A stretch of 64,000 bases of DNA from Pyrinomonadaceae bacterium (GTDB taxonomy: Bacteria; Acidobacteriota; Blastocatellia; Pyrinomonadales; Pyrinomonadaceae), in NCBI GenBank assembly GCA_014534425.1, contig JACVRN010000016.1, forward strand, positions 1 through 64,000, read 5' to 3'. The notes beneath the pieces were generated by a model. The model was not told the DNA's origin. It made no database searches and saw only the letters and a program-made list of their open reading frames with translations. This document shows positions 50,221 through 56,629 of the stretch, piece after piece. Within the stretch, counting starts at the first letter, position 1. Each line of letters starts with the position of its first letter. The translations under genes were made by a program, and so were the position numbers.

Positions 50221-50332
50221 TATTGGGGGCTGGAAACTTAAGCCCTTGATAAATTTTAGCGCATCGCATATTTTGCTGTAGGGTGAATTTGTAACGCCCC
50301 GTTGACTCAATTAATCCGGCCAGCCCCCAATA
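50221..50332 (+). repeat. 13-bp inverted repeat GGGGGCTGG upstream of the first paralogue
   Basis: TATTGGGGGCTGG (50221-50233) is exactly complemented by CCAGCCCCCAATA (50320-50332), 86 bases apart. The second arm lies just before the start of 50355-50636. GGGGGCTGGAA also occurs near 43939. The arms could fold a leader RNA or serve as protein-binding sites. The rest of the 49925-50354 gap holds only the 51-residue frame. Confidence 0.55.
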
Positions 50333-50354
50333 CTGGAACGGAGAATTCATTTTA

Positions 50355-50636
50355 ATGCCGAAGAATTTTAAGTTAGGCTTTAACGCAAGGCCGTGTATTC
50401 GACTCTCGCGGGTAGAAGAAATTCTGAAAGACACGCAAATCATCACGCCCGTCCCCTCACGCCAGACGCTCATCAATTTAATTCTCAGTGGTAAGTTGGA
50501 AGGCAAGAAAACGGACTTGGGCTATATCGTCTATGAGGATTCATTGAAGGATTGGATTCGCTCCTTTCAGCCAGAGGCTTTTGGAGAAGTCCAGGCGACG
50601 CCGGAAAAAACCAGCCCTCCCTCGTCTATCATATAA
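50355..50636 (+). CDS. small DNA-binding-like protein, PSRQTL family, copy 1
   Basis: A 93-residue protein: LGFNARPCIRLSRVEEILKD... PVPSRQTLINLILSGKLEGKKTDLGYIVYEDSLKDWIRSFQP. The pattern (R-P-C-I-x-x-S-R-x-x-x-I-L, then P-S-R-Q-T-L, G-x-L-E-G, a strand, and W-I-x-S-F) is that of an excisionase-like winged HTH. Two paralogues lie at 50699-51022 and 53261-53536. It is read rightward after the repressor. It could be a middle-gene regulator that replaces Mu Mor/C. Confidence 0.65.
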   Translation: MPKNFKLGFNARPCIRLSRVEEILKDTQIITPVPSRQTLINLILSGKLEGKKTDLGYIVYEDSLKDWIRSFQPEAFGEVQATPEKTSPPSSII

Positions 50637-50659
50637 AGGGCGGCATCTAAAAAATACGC

Positions 50660-50687
50660 TTGCGTTATAACGACATAAGAGTATAAT
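50660..50687 (+). promoter_or_regulatory. promoter with CGTTATAACG palindrome
   Basis: TTGCGT (50660-50665), a 16-base spacer and TATAAT (50682-50687) lie about 12 bases before the start of 50699-51022. The self-complementary CGTTATAACG (50663-50672) overlaps the -35 box and is a plausible operator for one of the small regulators. Confidence 0.65.
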
Positions 50688-50698
50688 CCGCGCCCATC

Positions 50699-51022
50699 AT
50701 GAGCGATGACAATAAGAACCTCCACTTGATTTCTACGTCTGAAGCTGAAGAACTAGATTCTACAGACGCCGCCAATTACGACTTCGGTTTCGAGATTCGT
50801 CCTGCGCTCAGGCTTGGCTACATCGAACAGATAATCAAAGAGAAGCATATCCTCAAGCCTGCTCCATCTCGTCAGAGTTTGATCAAAATGATTAGGAAGG
50901 GCGAGTTAGAGGGGAAGCTTGTTAGAAATATGTGGATCGTGTACGAAGATTCTTTCCAAGCATGGGTACACGCTCTCTCAGAAACCAGCGAGCAGGCGAC
51001 AATTCAGAAGCCTGCTGTTTAA
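50699..51022 (+). CDS. small DNA-binding-like protein, PSRQTL family, copy 2
   Basis: A 107-residue protein with an extra acidic N-terminus (about 25 residues). FGFEIRPALRLGYIEQIIKEKHILKPAPSRQSLIKMIRKGELEGKLVRNMWIVYEDSFQAWVHALSE follows. It shares the R-P-x-I-R...P-S-R-Q-S-L...G-E-L-E-G...W-I-V-Y-E-D-S-F layout of copies 1 and 3. It has its own promoter with a palindrome and begins about 12 bases after the -10 box, so the message is nearly leaderless. Confidence 0.68.
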   Translation: MSDDNKNLHLISTSEAEELDSTDAANYDFGFEIRPALRLGYIEQIIKEKHILKPAPSRQSLIKMIRKGELEGKLVRNMWIVYEDSFQAWVHALSETSEQATIQKPAV

Positions 51023-51122
51023 CACCTTCCATATCTTCCAAATTAACTATATTCACTATCTTCACAATATACCCCTGAAGTCACAAATCCACCGTACCAG
51101 CTTTTTCTAATCTTGCCGTAGT

Positions 51123-51863
51123 GTGCCTCTTGTGAGACGCACGGTGGAACAAGGAGAAGGAGCCGCAGCACTTAAGGAAGGGGCTGCGGGTCTGCTGGCA
51201 GGAGAGGGGCGCATCCTGGCGGAACGTGAGGAATCGCCAATCGAAAGAAAATGCGCCCCTCTTTCTGATCAAAGCTTAACCCTGTTGCTTGATGCTCTCT
51301 GCTTTCAGCAGGCCACGGCTCTACTGCTCGCACTCGAATTAAAGAGTGAGGAGACGAGCGCACATAGCCTGCGCGTGGCATCTCTCAGTCTGCGGATCGG
51401 GCGCAAGTTAGCATTATCTCCAGAGCAGCTTGCGACTCTCAAGTACGGCGCGCTCCTTCATGACATCGGGAAGCTCAGCGTGCCGGAATCAATTCTCGAA
51501 AAGACAGAGCGCCTATCAGAAGAAGAGTGGATGCGCCTGCGCTTGCATCCCTCGCGCGGCGAAAACCTGCTCGCCACTTTGGATTTCCCCCAACCCATCT
51601 GCCAGGCCGTGGGCCAGCATCATGAAAGCTTTAATGGCTCAGGCTATCCCTTCGGCATACGCGGCTTAGCAATCAGCTTTGAGGCGCGCATCATCGCCGT
51701 CGCAGATACATTCGACACCATTTTTAAGGGGCGCTGCTTCCGTAAGGCTGAATGCTACGAAGTAGCTCTGCACGAGGTTGTGAGTTGTTCGGGCAGTCAG
51801 TTCGATCCAGTAGTAGTGAACGCTCTTGTAGGGATTCCGAAGGAAGAGATAGAGGCGTTATGA
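51123..51863 (+). CDS. HD-GYP domain phosphodiesterase
   Basis: A 246-residue protein. The HD-GYP domain spans about residues 75-240, with HSLRVASLSLRIGRKLAL, YGALLHDIGKLSVPESILEK (His113-Asp114) and QHHESFNGSGYPFGI (His166-His167-Glu168, Gly174-Tyr175-Pro176). All metal-binding residues and the GYP loop are intact. Family members hydrolyse cyclic di-GMP and some cleave 3',3'-cGAMP. It starts at GTG; the first 70 residues are less certain. It lies immediately before three putative lysis genes, with an ATGA overlap. Confidence 0.88.
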   Translation: MPLVRRTVEQGEGAAALKEGAAGLLAGEGRILAEREESPIERKCAPLSDQSLTLLLDALCFQQATALLLALELKSEETSAHSLRVASLSLRIGRKLALSPEQLATLKYGALLHDIGKLSVPESILEKTERLSEEEWMRLRLHPSRGENLLATLDFPQPICQAVGQHHESFNGSGYPFGIRGLAISFEARIIAVADTFDTIFKGRCFRKAECYEVALHEVVSCSGSQFDPVVVNALVGIPKEEIEAL

Positions 51864-52210
51864 GGCTGGCCTTACTCCTTGCAGTGTCACCTGCTGACAT
51901 AAAGCAGTTGGCAGAAACCATCGCGCTCTATCTGACTGCTCTCAGCGTCGTGCTCACAGTCATTACTTCGGCTGTGGTTTCCGGCGCAACAGGTCTTCTG
52001 CGGTTTCTGCATTTGACTGTTCCAATTCTTGAAAAGTTTTATCCGCGCGAAGGCGCAGGCGAATGGAGGCCGAAGGTCTGGGGCTTTCTCGACAAAGCTA
52101 CTTGGGCGATCCAAAGGGTATCAGGCGCAGGACATCTTCCGCGTCAGACGACGGTGCATGAAGTGCGGCGCAGGCTGGCCGCAGAATTTAAGGAGACGAA
52201 GCTGACATGA
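51860..52210 (+). CDS. single-span membrane protein, possible holin
   Basis: A 116-residue protein whose first segment (ADIKQLAETIALYLTALSVVLTVITSAVVSGATGLLRFL) spans the membrane once or twice. A basic amphipathic tail follows. The ATG overlaps the HD-GYP stop. Its position, ahead of a lipoprotein and another small membrane protein and just before the terminase block, is where Mu-like phages carry lysis genes. Holin function is inferred only from size and position. Confidence 0.5.
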   Translation: MRLALLLAVSPADIKQLAETIALYLTALSVVLTVITSAVVSGATGLLRFLHLTVPILEKFYPREGAGEWRPKVWGFLDKATWAIQRVSGAGHLPRQTTVHEVRRRLAAEFKETKLT

Positions 52211-52812
52211 AAATAAATTGGAAGTGGTTGACCCTGATAATTGTCCTAGACGCTATGCTTGCTATGCTTGTTGCTTGCGCCCCTGCGAAGGCCATCTACG
52301 GCGCGTCCGTAGGGATTGGCGAGGCCATTGACGTTAAGCGCGACCTCGCGCAGGCCGGGGAGCTTCGGCCTGATGACGAGCGCCGTATCACGCAAGCCCT
52401 GCTTGACAGCAATCGCGCGCTTCTCCAGGTGACTGACACGGCAGACTGCTTTACTCAATTTACATCTGACGTGAAAGAGAACGTGCTGCGAGCGGCGGAC
52501 AATACAATAACGTCGCTAGACAATCTACAAAAACAGGGCGCGCTACGAATCAAAAGCGAAAAGGCGAAGAAGAGATTTGATGAGAAGATTCTCTACGCCA
52601 AGCTTGGCGTCAGAAGCTTTCGCACGGCGCTCGCGCTCATGCCTGCTACAAAACCTTCCCCTAGTGGCGCATCTGCTTTAACTGAAAAACAGCAACGACA
52701 GCTTGACGAATTGCGCGACCTCTGTAGAAAGGCGAGCGCGCAACTACGGCTGAACGACTCAAGGCTGGTAGATGATTTGGCGCGTCTCAACGGCACTAAT
52801 CCTGAGCGGTGA
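52207..52812 (+). CDS. phage lipoprotein
   Basis: A 201-residue protein with signal sequence MKINWKWLTLIIVLDAMLAM and lipobox LVAC (Cys at about 24). The mature part is helical (VKRDLAQAGELRPDDERRITQALLDSNRALL and EKQQRQLDELRDLCRKASAQLR). It would be anchored in the inner or outer membrane. Size and position fit an outer spanin subunit, although it is longer than the usual Rz1 and no Rz partner with a clear coiled coil precedes it. It overlaps the previous gene by four bases. Confidence 0.6.
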   Translation: MKINWKWLTLIIVLDAMLAMLVACAPAKAIYGASVGIGEAIDVKRDLAQAGELRPDDERRITQALLDSNRALLQVTDTADCFTQFTSDVKENVLRAADNTITSLDNLQKQGALRIKSEKAKKRFDEKILYAKLGVRSFRTALALMPATKPSPSGASALTEKQQRQLDELRDLCRKASAQLRLNDSRLVDDLARLNGTNPER

Positions 52813-52847
52813 CACCTAACCTCTAACACAAACTGACGGCGGCAATA

Positions 52848-53123
52848 ATGGCAGTGGAAACTCACATGAATAACGGGACGGGCGCGAACGGCGTGATTAT
52901 GCTCCTTGCTTTTGTGTCGGGCCTCTCGGTCTCAGGCATTCTTCTCTCTCTGCTCGCCACTGTTGCCGTGGGTCTCATGGGCAAAGCGGTAGATGGTTTG
53001 ATTCGTTGGGGCGTAGCCACGTACACGAATCACTGGAGAAAGAAATATCTCCAGATGGAGGCGCGGGCCGAAGACGCTGAGCGTCGCCTGCACGCTCTGC
53101 AAGGAAAGACGGATGGGGTTTAG
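52848..53123 (+). CDS. small membrane protein with coiled-coil tail
   Basis: A 91-residue protein. It has two hydrophobic segments (GVIMLLAFVSGLSVSGILLSLLATVAVGLM) and a heptad-like tail (KKYLQMEARAEDAERRLHALQ). That is the layout of an inner-membrane spanin (Rz-like) or a small holin. It follows the lipoprotein gene by 35 bases. The pair could therefore be a spanin complex in reversed order. Confidence 0.5.
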   Translation: MAVETHMNNGTGANGVIMLLAFVSGLSVSGILLSLLATVAVGLMGKAVDGLIRWGVATYTNHWRKKYLQMEARAEDAERRLHALQGKTDGV

Positions 53124-53238
53124 CTATCCACAGGAAGCAGTAGACGACGCCCACCGGCTCTATCTCAAATACAACGGCCAGCAGCACGACCGCATTGAAG
53201 CCGAGATGCGGAGAGCAGGCTGGCCGAAAATTTATTGA
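53113..53238 (+). pseudogene. truncated small-terminase fragment
   Basis: 41 residues: AVDDAHRLYLKYNGQQHDRIEAEMRRAGWPKIY and then a TGA. It aligns with residues 17-52 of the intact small terminase at 56030-56629 (AIEMCHRLYLRFNGQNHDAIEREMRRHFPNW). It stops exactly where that protein continues. The insertion of the 53.24-55.98 kb module probably cut an original gene here, and a diverged full copy now lies on its other side. It overlaps the previous gene by 11 bases. Confidence 0.75.
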
Positions 53239-53260
53239 CTTTATCTAGGATGAATCAAGT

Positions 53261-53536
53261 ATGCGGAATCGCTTTGACTTTGGCTTTAAGCCCCGTCCTT
53301 GCATAAAGATTTCTCGCGCTCAAGAGATACTACGCGAGCAGCAAGTCTTTGACCCTGTACCTTCCCGCCAAACATTAGTTAATAAAATTCAGGATGGCAC
53401 ATTAGACGGCATTTGCACGGCCTCTGGACACTGGATTTATACGGATTCATTCATCGCATGGGTTAAATCCTTTCAGCCTCAAAGTCAGATAGCCTGCACT
53501 TCAAAGCCGAAGCTCAGACTTGCGATTTCACGATAG
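53261..53536 (+). CDS. small DNA-binding-like protein, PSRQTL family, copy 3
   Basis: A 91-residue protein: FGFKPRPCIKISRAQEILREQQVFDPVPSRQTLVNKIQDGTLDGICTASGHWIYTDSFIAWVKSFQP. It is closest to copy 1 (50355-50636) in the RPCI and PVPSRQTL blocks. It begins 22 bases after the truncated terminase fragment and is the first gene of the inserted module. Function is unknown; a winged-HTH regulator is the best guess. Confidence 0.65.
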   Translation: MRNRFDFGFKPRPCIKISRAQEILREQQVFDPVPSRQTLVNKIQDGTLDGICTASGHWIYTDSFIAWVKSFQPQSQIACTSKPKLRLAISR

Positions 53537-53544
53537 GAGTCACC

Positions 53545-53691
53545 ATGCAATTACAGGCATTCATCAAGTATAAGGATGAAGCTCCATCCGGCCTCGCCCC
53601 GAAACCGGAGAGCGTCTTTATTATTTATTGCCGCCTTTCTTGCGCCCTATTTAAGAAGGGGCTTCCATATAGCTCGTTTCAGCCAATGTAA
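53545..53691 (+). CDS. 48-residue hypothetical protein
   Basis: A short frame with an excellent ribosome-binding site (AGGAG, five bases before the ATG). It begins MQLQAFIKYKDEAPSGLAPK and ends SSFQPM. It lies eight bases after copy 3 of the PSRQTL family. It is convergent with, and overlaps the end of, 53679-53933 by 13 bases. No family is recognised. Confidence 0.45.
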   Translation: MQLQAFIKYKDEAPSGLAPKPESVFIIYCRLSCALFKKGLPYSSFQPM

Positions 53692-53933
53692 AGGACGCTA
53701 TCTAATTTTAAGACCAACATGGTAGGCACGAGATTGCCGCCGGTGCTGTCGCGTTGAACCTCGCATTTGTACGCCCCTCCAGATGGAGTTGAAGCTGCTA
53801 TAGATTTCAAAAAATCGTTTTGTAATCTTTCAAATTCTGATTTCTCGAATACGTAAGAATGAAGGGACTTAGGGCCTTCGTTTGTGTGGAAAAATATCCG
53901 TACTCTTATCTTTGGCTCTTTCTGCTCACTCAT
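53679..53933 (-). CDS. hypothetical protein, partner of the cassette 2 regulator
   Basis: An 84-residue protein. Mixed alpha-beta character (IRVRIFFHTNEGPKSLHSYVFEKSEFERLQNDFLKSIA) suggests a small binding domain. Its start overlaps the stop of the HTH regulator at 53930, so the two are co-translated. By analogy, the first cassette has a larger cargo operon after its HTH gene. Its function is unknown. Confidence 0.6.
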   Translation of the reverse strand: MSEQKEPKIRVRIFFHTNEGPKSLHSYVFEKSEFERLQNDFLKSIAASTPSGGAYKCEVQRDSTGGNLVPTMLVLKLDSVLYIG

Positions 53934-54136
53934 TTCTTTGTTGTACCTTTCTTCTTTGTTGATGGCCTACCTACTTTACGATTCTCCACAAGCTTGAGGT
54001 CTGATTCTTTAATTAAATGGTCGCGACCAAACTGTTGAGAAGGTAAACGTCCAGCCGCTATCAACGCCCTTACGCGCGCCTGACTTACTTTAAGTTCCTC
54101 TGCTACTTCTCTTGTGGTCAGCATCTTCTCAGTCAT
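53930..54136 (-). CDS. excisionase-like HTH regulator, cassette 2
   Basis: A 68-residue protein: MLTTREVAEELKVSQARVRALIAAGRLPSQQFGRDHLIKESDLKLVENRKVGRPSTKKK. It is a clear paralogue of 40268-40492, with the same HTH and the same DLKLVENRKVGRP tail. It is divergent from a strong promoter with an imperfect palindrome (54169-54215), as in cassette 1. It probably represses that promoter. Confidence 0.82.
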   Translation of the reverse strand: MTEKMLTTREVAEELKVSQARVRALIAAGRLPSQQFGRDHLIKESDLKLVENRKVGRPSTKKKGTTKK

Positions 54137-54168
54137 GCTTAACTTTATACCTCAAAAATAACTGTTAC

Positions 54169-54215
54169 GCAACGCAATATTTTCCCTTGACAAAACTATT
54201 GCGCTGCGCTATAGT
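54169..54215 (+). promoter_or_regulatory. consensus promoter with inverted repeat, cassette 2
   Basis: TTGACA (54187-54192), 17 bases, TATAGT (54210-54215). GCAACGCAATA (54169-54179) and TATTGCGCTGC (54197-54207) are complementary at 10 of 11 bases and bracket the -35 box. The layout matches the early promoter of cassette 1, but the operator sequence differs, so each HTH protein probably has its own site. Confidence 0.8.
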
Positions 54216-54255
54216 TTCTCTTGTCAGTAAGACATCAGCAAAAGGAGCAGACAAG

Positions 54256-54378
54256 ATGAAGCGCACCAAAAAACAAACGTGGGAAGAGAAAGCCAAAGCT
54301 ACGGGCATCAACATCGCCATCCTTAAAGCGATGAAGCCAGCCAAACCTGTAGAGAAGGTGCGCGGCATCGCTATCTAA
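54256..54378 (+). CDS. 40-residue leader protein of cassette 2
   Basis: A short basic protein (MKRTKKQTWEEKAKATGIN... VEKVRGIAI) with AAAGGAG upstream. It matches the 41-residue leader protein of cassette 1 in length, charge and the V-E-x-x-R-G-I-x ending, and both are first genes after a palindromic promoter. A hairpin follows eight bases after its stop. Confidence 0.62.
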   Translation: MKRTKKQTWEEKAKATGINIAILKAMKPAKPVEKVRGIAI

Positions 54379-54385
54379 ATGAAGC

Positions 54386-54420
54386 GGGCTAGGAAAGCGC
54401 GCGAACGCTTCTCCTAGCCC
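54386..54420 (+). other. hairpin GGGCTAGGA after leader protein 2
   Basis: GGGCTAGGA (54386-54394) and TCCTAGCCC (54412-54420), with further pairing inside. It is followed by TCCACCATCCA, as in cassette 1. No T run, so a simple terminator is unlikely. Confidence 0.55.
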
Positions 54421-54461
54421 TCCACCATCCACTTGCCTTTAACTAGGAAAGGACAAAGCAG

Positions 54462-54899
54462 ATGTTGAGGGGCGATTTTACCATAGTTCCGCTATCAAGC
54501 GGGCGCATCCACAAACACACCACTACTTACGCTCGCCGCATCATCCACACCATGACGAGCGACCACACTCCGCAACCTACTCGCCGCGCACTTCGCAGAG
54601 CATTACAGAGACTCTTCGACTGTACAGATATAGGAAAGCGCAGGTCTTTAACTCGCGTTGATAACGTCGCTGCGGTACTCGCCTGCACAGGTCTTTATTA
54701 CTTAGACGAGAGATATAGAGCAGCACGCCGCGCTCGCGTTGCTCTATGCAGAGTGATGGAGGCTCACGACTGGGCAACTAACCCTCGCCTGATTCGATTG
54801 AAAGCTTACCTTGAATCACGGAAGCAGCCTCGCGCACGCCGCGCGCAGCACCCCTTCATCGTTCCCTCTAACCCTGTGGTTCAACAGATAGCCGCTTAG
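54462..54899 (+). CDS. basic hypothetical protein
   Basis: A 145-residue protein, very rich in Arg (for example RRALRRALQRLFDCTDIGKRRSL, RYRAARRARVALCRVMEAHDW). It is probably nucleic-acid binding by charge. No domain is recognised. A GC-rich hairpin (54910-54935) follows the stop. It sits in the same slot as 39605-39943 in cassette 1, but the two proteins do not look alike. Confidence 0.6.
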   Translation: MLRGDFTIVPLSSGRIHKHTTTYARRIIHTMTSDHTPQPTRRALRRALQRLFDCTDIGKRRSLTRVDNVAAVLACTGLYYLDERYRAARRARVALCRVMEAHDWATNPRLIRLKAYLESRKQPRARRAQHPFIVPSNPVVQQIAA

Positions 54900-54909
54900 G
54901 TAACTTTAA

Positions 54910-54935
54910 GGGGCGCGTTCCCGCAGACGCGCCCC
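54910..54935 (+). other. hairpin GGGGCGCG before the HNH gene
   Basis: GGGGCGCG (54910-54917) and CGCGCCCC (54928-54935) pair perfectly with a 10-base loop. The following bases (CATCC) contain no T run. It may attenuate or process the transcript entering the HNH gene. Confidence 0.5.
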
Positions 54936-54963
54936 CATCCTTCAAATAAATTAGGTTTAAGTC

Positions 54964-55830
54964 ATGGCTAAATATCTTCCTAGACACCAAAGGCGAATTG
55001 ATAGCAGGCAATGCATCCAGTGTGGAGCACATTTAGAATCAACAGACGGTCTTAGATGTAAAGATTGTGCTGAGAAGTGCCGCAAAGCCACACGCGATAA
55101 TTCGCGCGTTCGTGATGATGTGCCTATTGCCGGAAGGGGAGCTAATAACAGACGGCGCAAATCTAGCGCCGAAAGGAGGCTGCTTTTTTGCTCGCTAGCG
55201 CAAAGGTTCTGCCAGAGGTGTGATGCGCCCATGCCTAAAGAAACTCATCATAGAGTTTGCGATAGCTGTATCATTTGGAGAAGGCGCGAATCTCGTCTTG
55301 AATACATGCGAAATTACCGGCGTCAACGTCGAAGTAAAGGCTATTGTGCGCGTTGTGTATCTCACCGTAAAGCCGAAGGCTCTAAGCTGTGCAAAGAATG
55401 TTCTTCTAACAACCCACTTTCTTTGCGTGAAAGAAGAGAGCTATTAAAGGCTAATGGCTTTTGTCAGGGATGCGGCAAAGTCCCTGCTATTATTCATCCA
55501 CTGAAAGGGTATAAAGCTTACTGCGAAACCTGTTATCTAAAACACAGGTCAATAACTTATTTCAGAGTGAATAAGTATTGGACTGTCTTGAAGGCCAAGC
55601 TAGAGGCGCAAGAGTATAGATGTCCCTATACCGGAGAAACCCTTGCTCTTGGCGTTAATGCTACGATTGACCATATTCTCCCTGTCTCAAGATATAAAGA
55701 GAAGGCGCTGGATTTGGATAACATTCAATGGGTTTCAGACCGCGCTAATCAGGCTAAAGGTCAATTAACGCCGGAAGAGTTTCTGGATTTAGTAAAGGCT
55801 GTAGCTTCACATCGGCTTGGACGTGTATAG
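54964..55830 (+). CDS. HNH endonuclease with multiple zinc ribbons
   Basis: A 288-residue protein. Four paired-cysteine modules run through residues 15-200 (CIQCGAH... CKDC; CQRCDAP... CDSC; CARC... CKEC; CQGCGK... CETC), separated by basic linkers. The C-terminal HNH nuclease contains CPYTGE, ATIDHILPVSRYKEK and DNIQWVSDRANQAKG (catalytic His, Asn and the metal His/Asn). Phage HNH proteins near terminases nick DNA for packaging or act as homing enzymes; this one has its own terminator and a regulatory cassette. The repeated ribbons are unusual. Confidence 0.8.
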   Translation: MAKYLPRHQRRIDSRQCIQCGAHLESTDGLRCKDCAEKCRKATRDNSRVRDDVPIAGRGANNRRRKSSAERRLLFCSLAQRFCQRCDAPMPKETHHRVCDSCIIWRRRESRLEYMRNYRRQRRSKGYCARCVSHRKAEGSKLCKECSSNNPLSLRERRELLKANGFCQGCGKVPAIIHPLKGYKAYCETCYLKHRSITYFRVNKYWTVLKAKLEAQEYRCPYTGETLALGVNATIDHILPVSRYKEKALDLDNIQWVSDRANQAKGQLTPEEFLDLVKAVASHRLGRV

Positions 55831-55855
55831 TCTCGCAAGCGTTCCTAGAACAAAA

Positions 55856-55898
55856 CAAAAGAAGCAGGGAGTGATTGACACCCTCCCTGCTTCTTTTG
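55856..55898 (+). terminator. strong rho-independent terminator after the HNH gene
   Basis: Perfect 16-base arms (55856-55871 and 55883-55898), core GAAGCAGGGAG, 11-base loop, with a T-rich 3' arm (TTCTTTTG). It lies 25 bases after the HNH stop. Because the arms are A- and T-rich at the base it can work in both directions. It isolates the inserted module from the terminase operon. Confidence 0.85.
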
Positions 55899-56029
55899 TG
55901 TCCGCCCTACGTAGACCCGATAACACTAACTTCACCAATATCACCAAACCCGCTAACCCACTCTGCCGCATTTTATCTGCGCTGATATAGGGTGCGATTA
56001 GCACTCAATGTCGCTCTATAGCGGCATGA

Positions 56030-56629
56030 TTGACAGTCCCGATTGAGCAAAGCGAGCGTAGGGAATTGCCTAAATACTACAGCCCCGAAGCTATTGAGAT
56101 GTGTCACCGTCTTTATCTGCGGTTCAATGGTCAAAACCATGATGCGATAGAGCGGGAGATGAGAAGGCATTTTCCAAACTGGTCTAAGCAAAACCTCTAC
56201 ACGAGAGGGCACGGGCCTAATCAGAAAATCGGCTGGATTGAAAAGTACGGCTGGGAGCAGACGCTCAAAGAGAAGATCGCGCAGGCCAATAGTGCGATGG
56301 CCCGCACTTCTGAAGAAGCCCTCTTCATTGAAATTGAGCAGAGCCGCAAGCGACTGCACGAGAAGATTCAAACCGGCAATGCAGACCGCGATGCGGTTTA
56401 CCAGCATCTCGCCTACTGCCGGATGAGCATCACGGCGCTGGCTAATTTGAAGGGCGCGGGTAACACCTTTGAAAGCTTCGTAGCGTTTTGGGAGTTCCTG
56501 CTTGAAGTGCTCGTTGGTCTCTCCGACTCCGCCGCGCGTGCGCTGCTGGATGTAGCGGACGAAGTATTAGCTAAGGCGCGCGAGAAATATGGCGAGCAGG
56601 AAACAGCCGCAGACCAGAGCAATCTTTGA
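56030..56629 (+). CDS. small terminase-like protein (Mu gp27/DUF3486 position)
   Basis: About 199 residues; the start is uncertain (TTG at 56030 or the TTG at 56069). SPEAIEMCHRLYLRFNGQNHDAIEREMRRHFPNWSKQNLY (N-terminal HTH-like) and a long helical C-terminal half fit a phage small-terminase or DUF3486 protein, which recognises DNA for packaging. It is directly upstream of, and overlaps, the large terminase gene. A truncated relative is at 53113-53238. Confidence 0.72.
   Translation: MTVPIEQSERRELPKYYSPEAIEMCHRLYLRFNGQNHDAIEREMRRHFPNWSKQNLYTRGHGPNQKIGWIEKYGWEQTLKEKIAQANSAMARTSEEALFIEIEQSRKRLHEKIQTGNADRDAVYQHLAYCRMSITALANLKGAGNTFESFVAFWEFLLEVLVGLSDSAARALLDVADEVLAKAREKYGEQETAADQSNL

Noticed and set aside
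54964-55830. HNH gene as IscB/Cas9-like
   Set aside because: No RuvC-like motif and no bridge helix; the cysteine modules and HNH fit a phage endonuclease.
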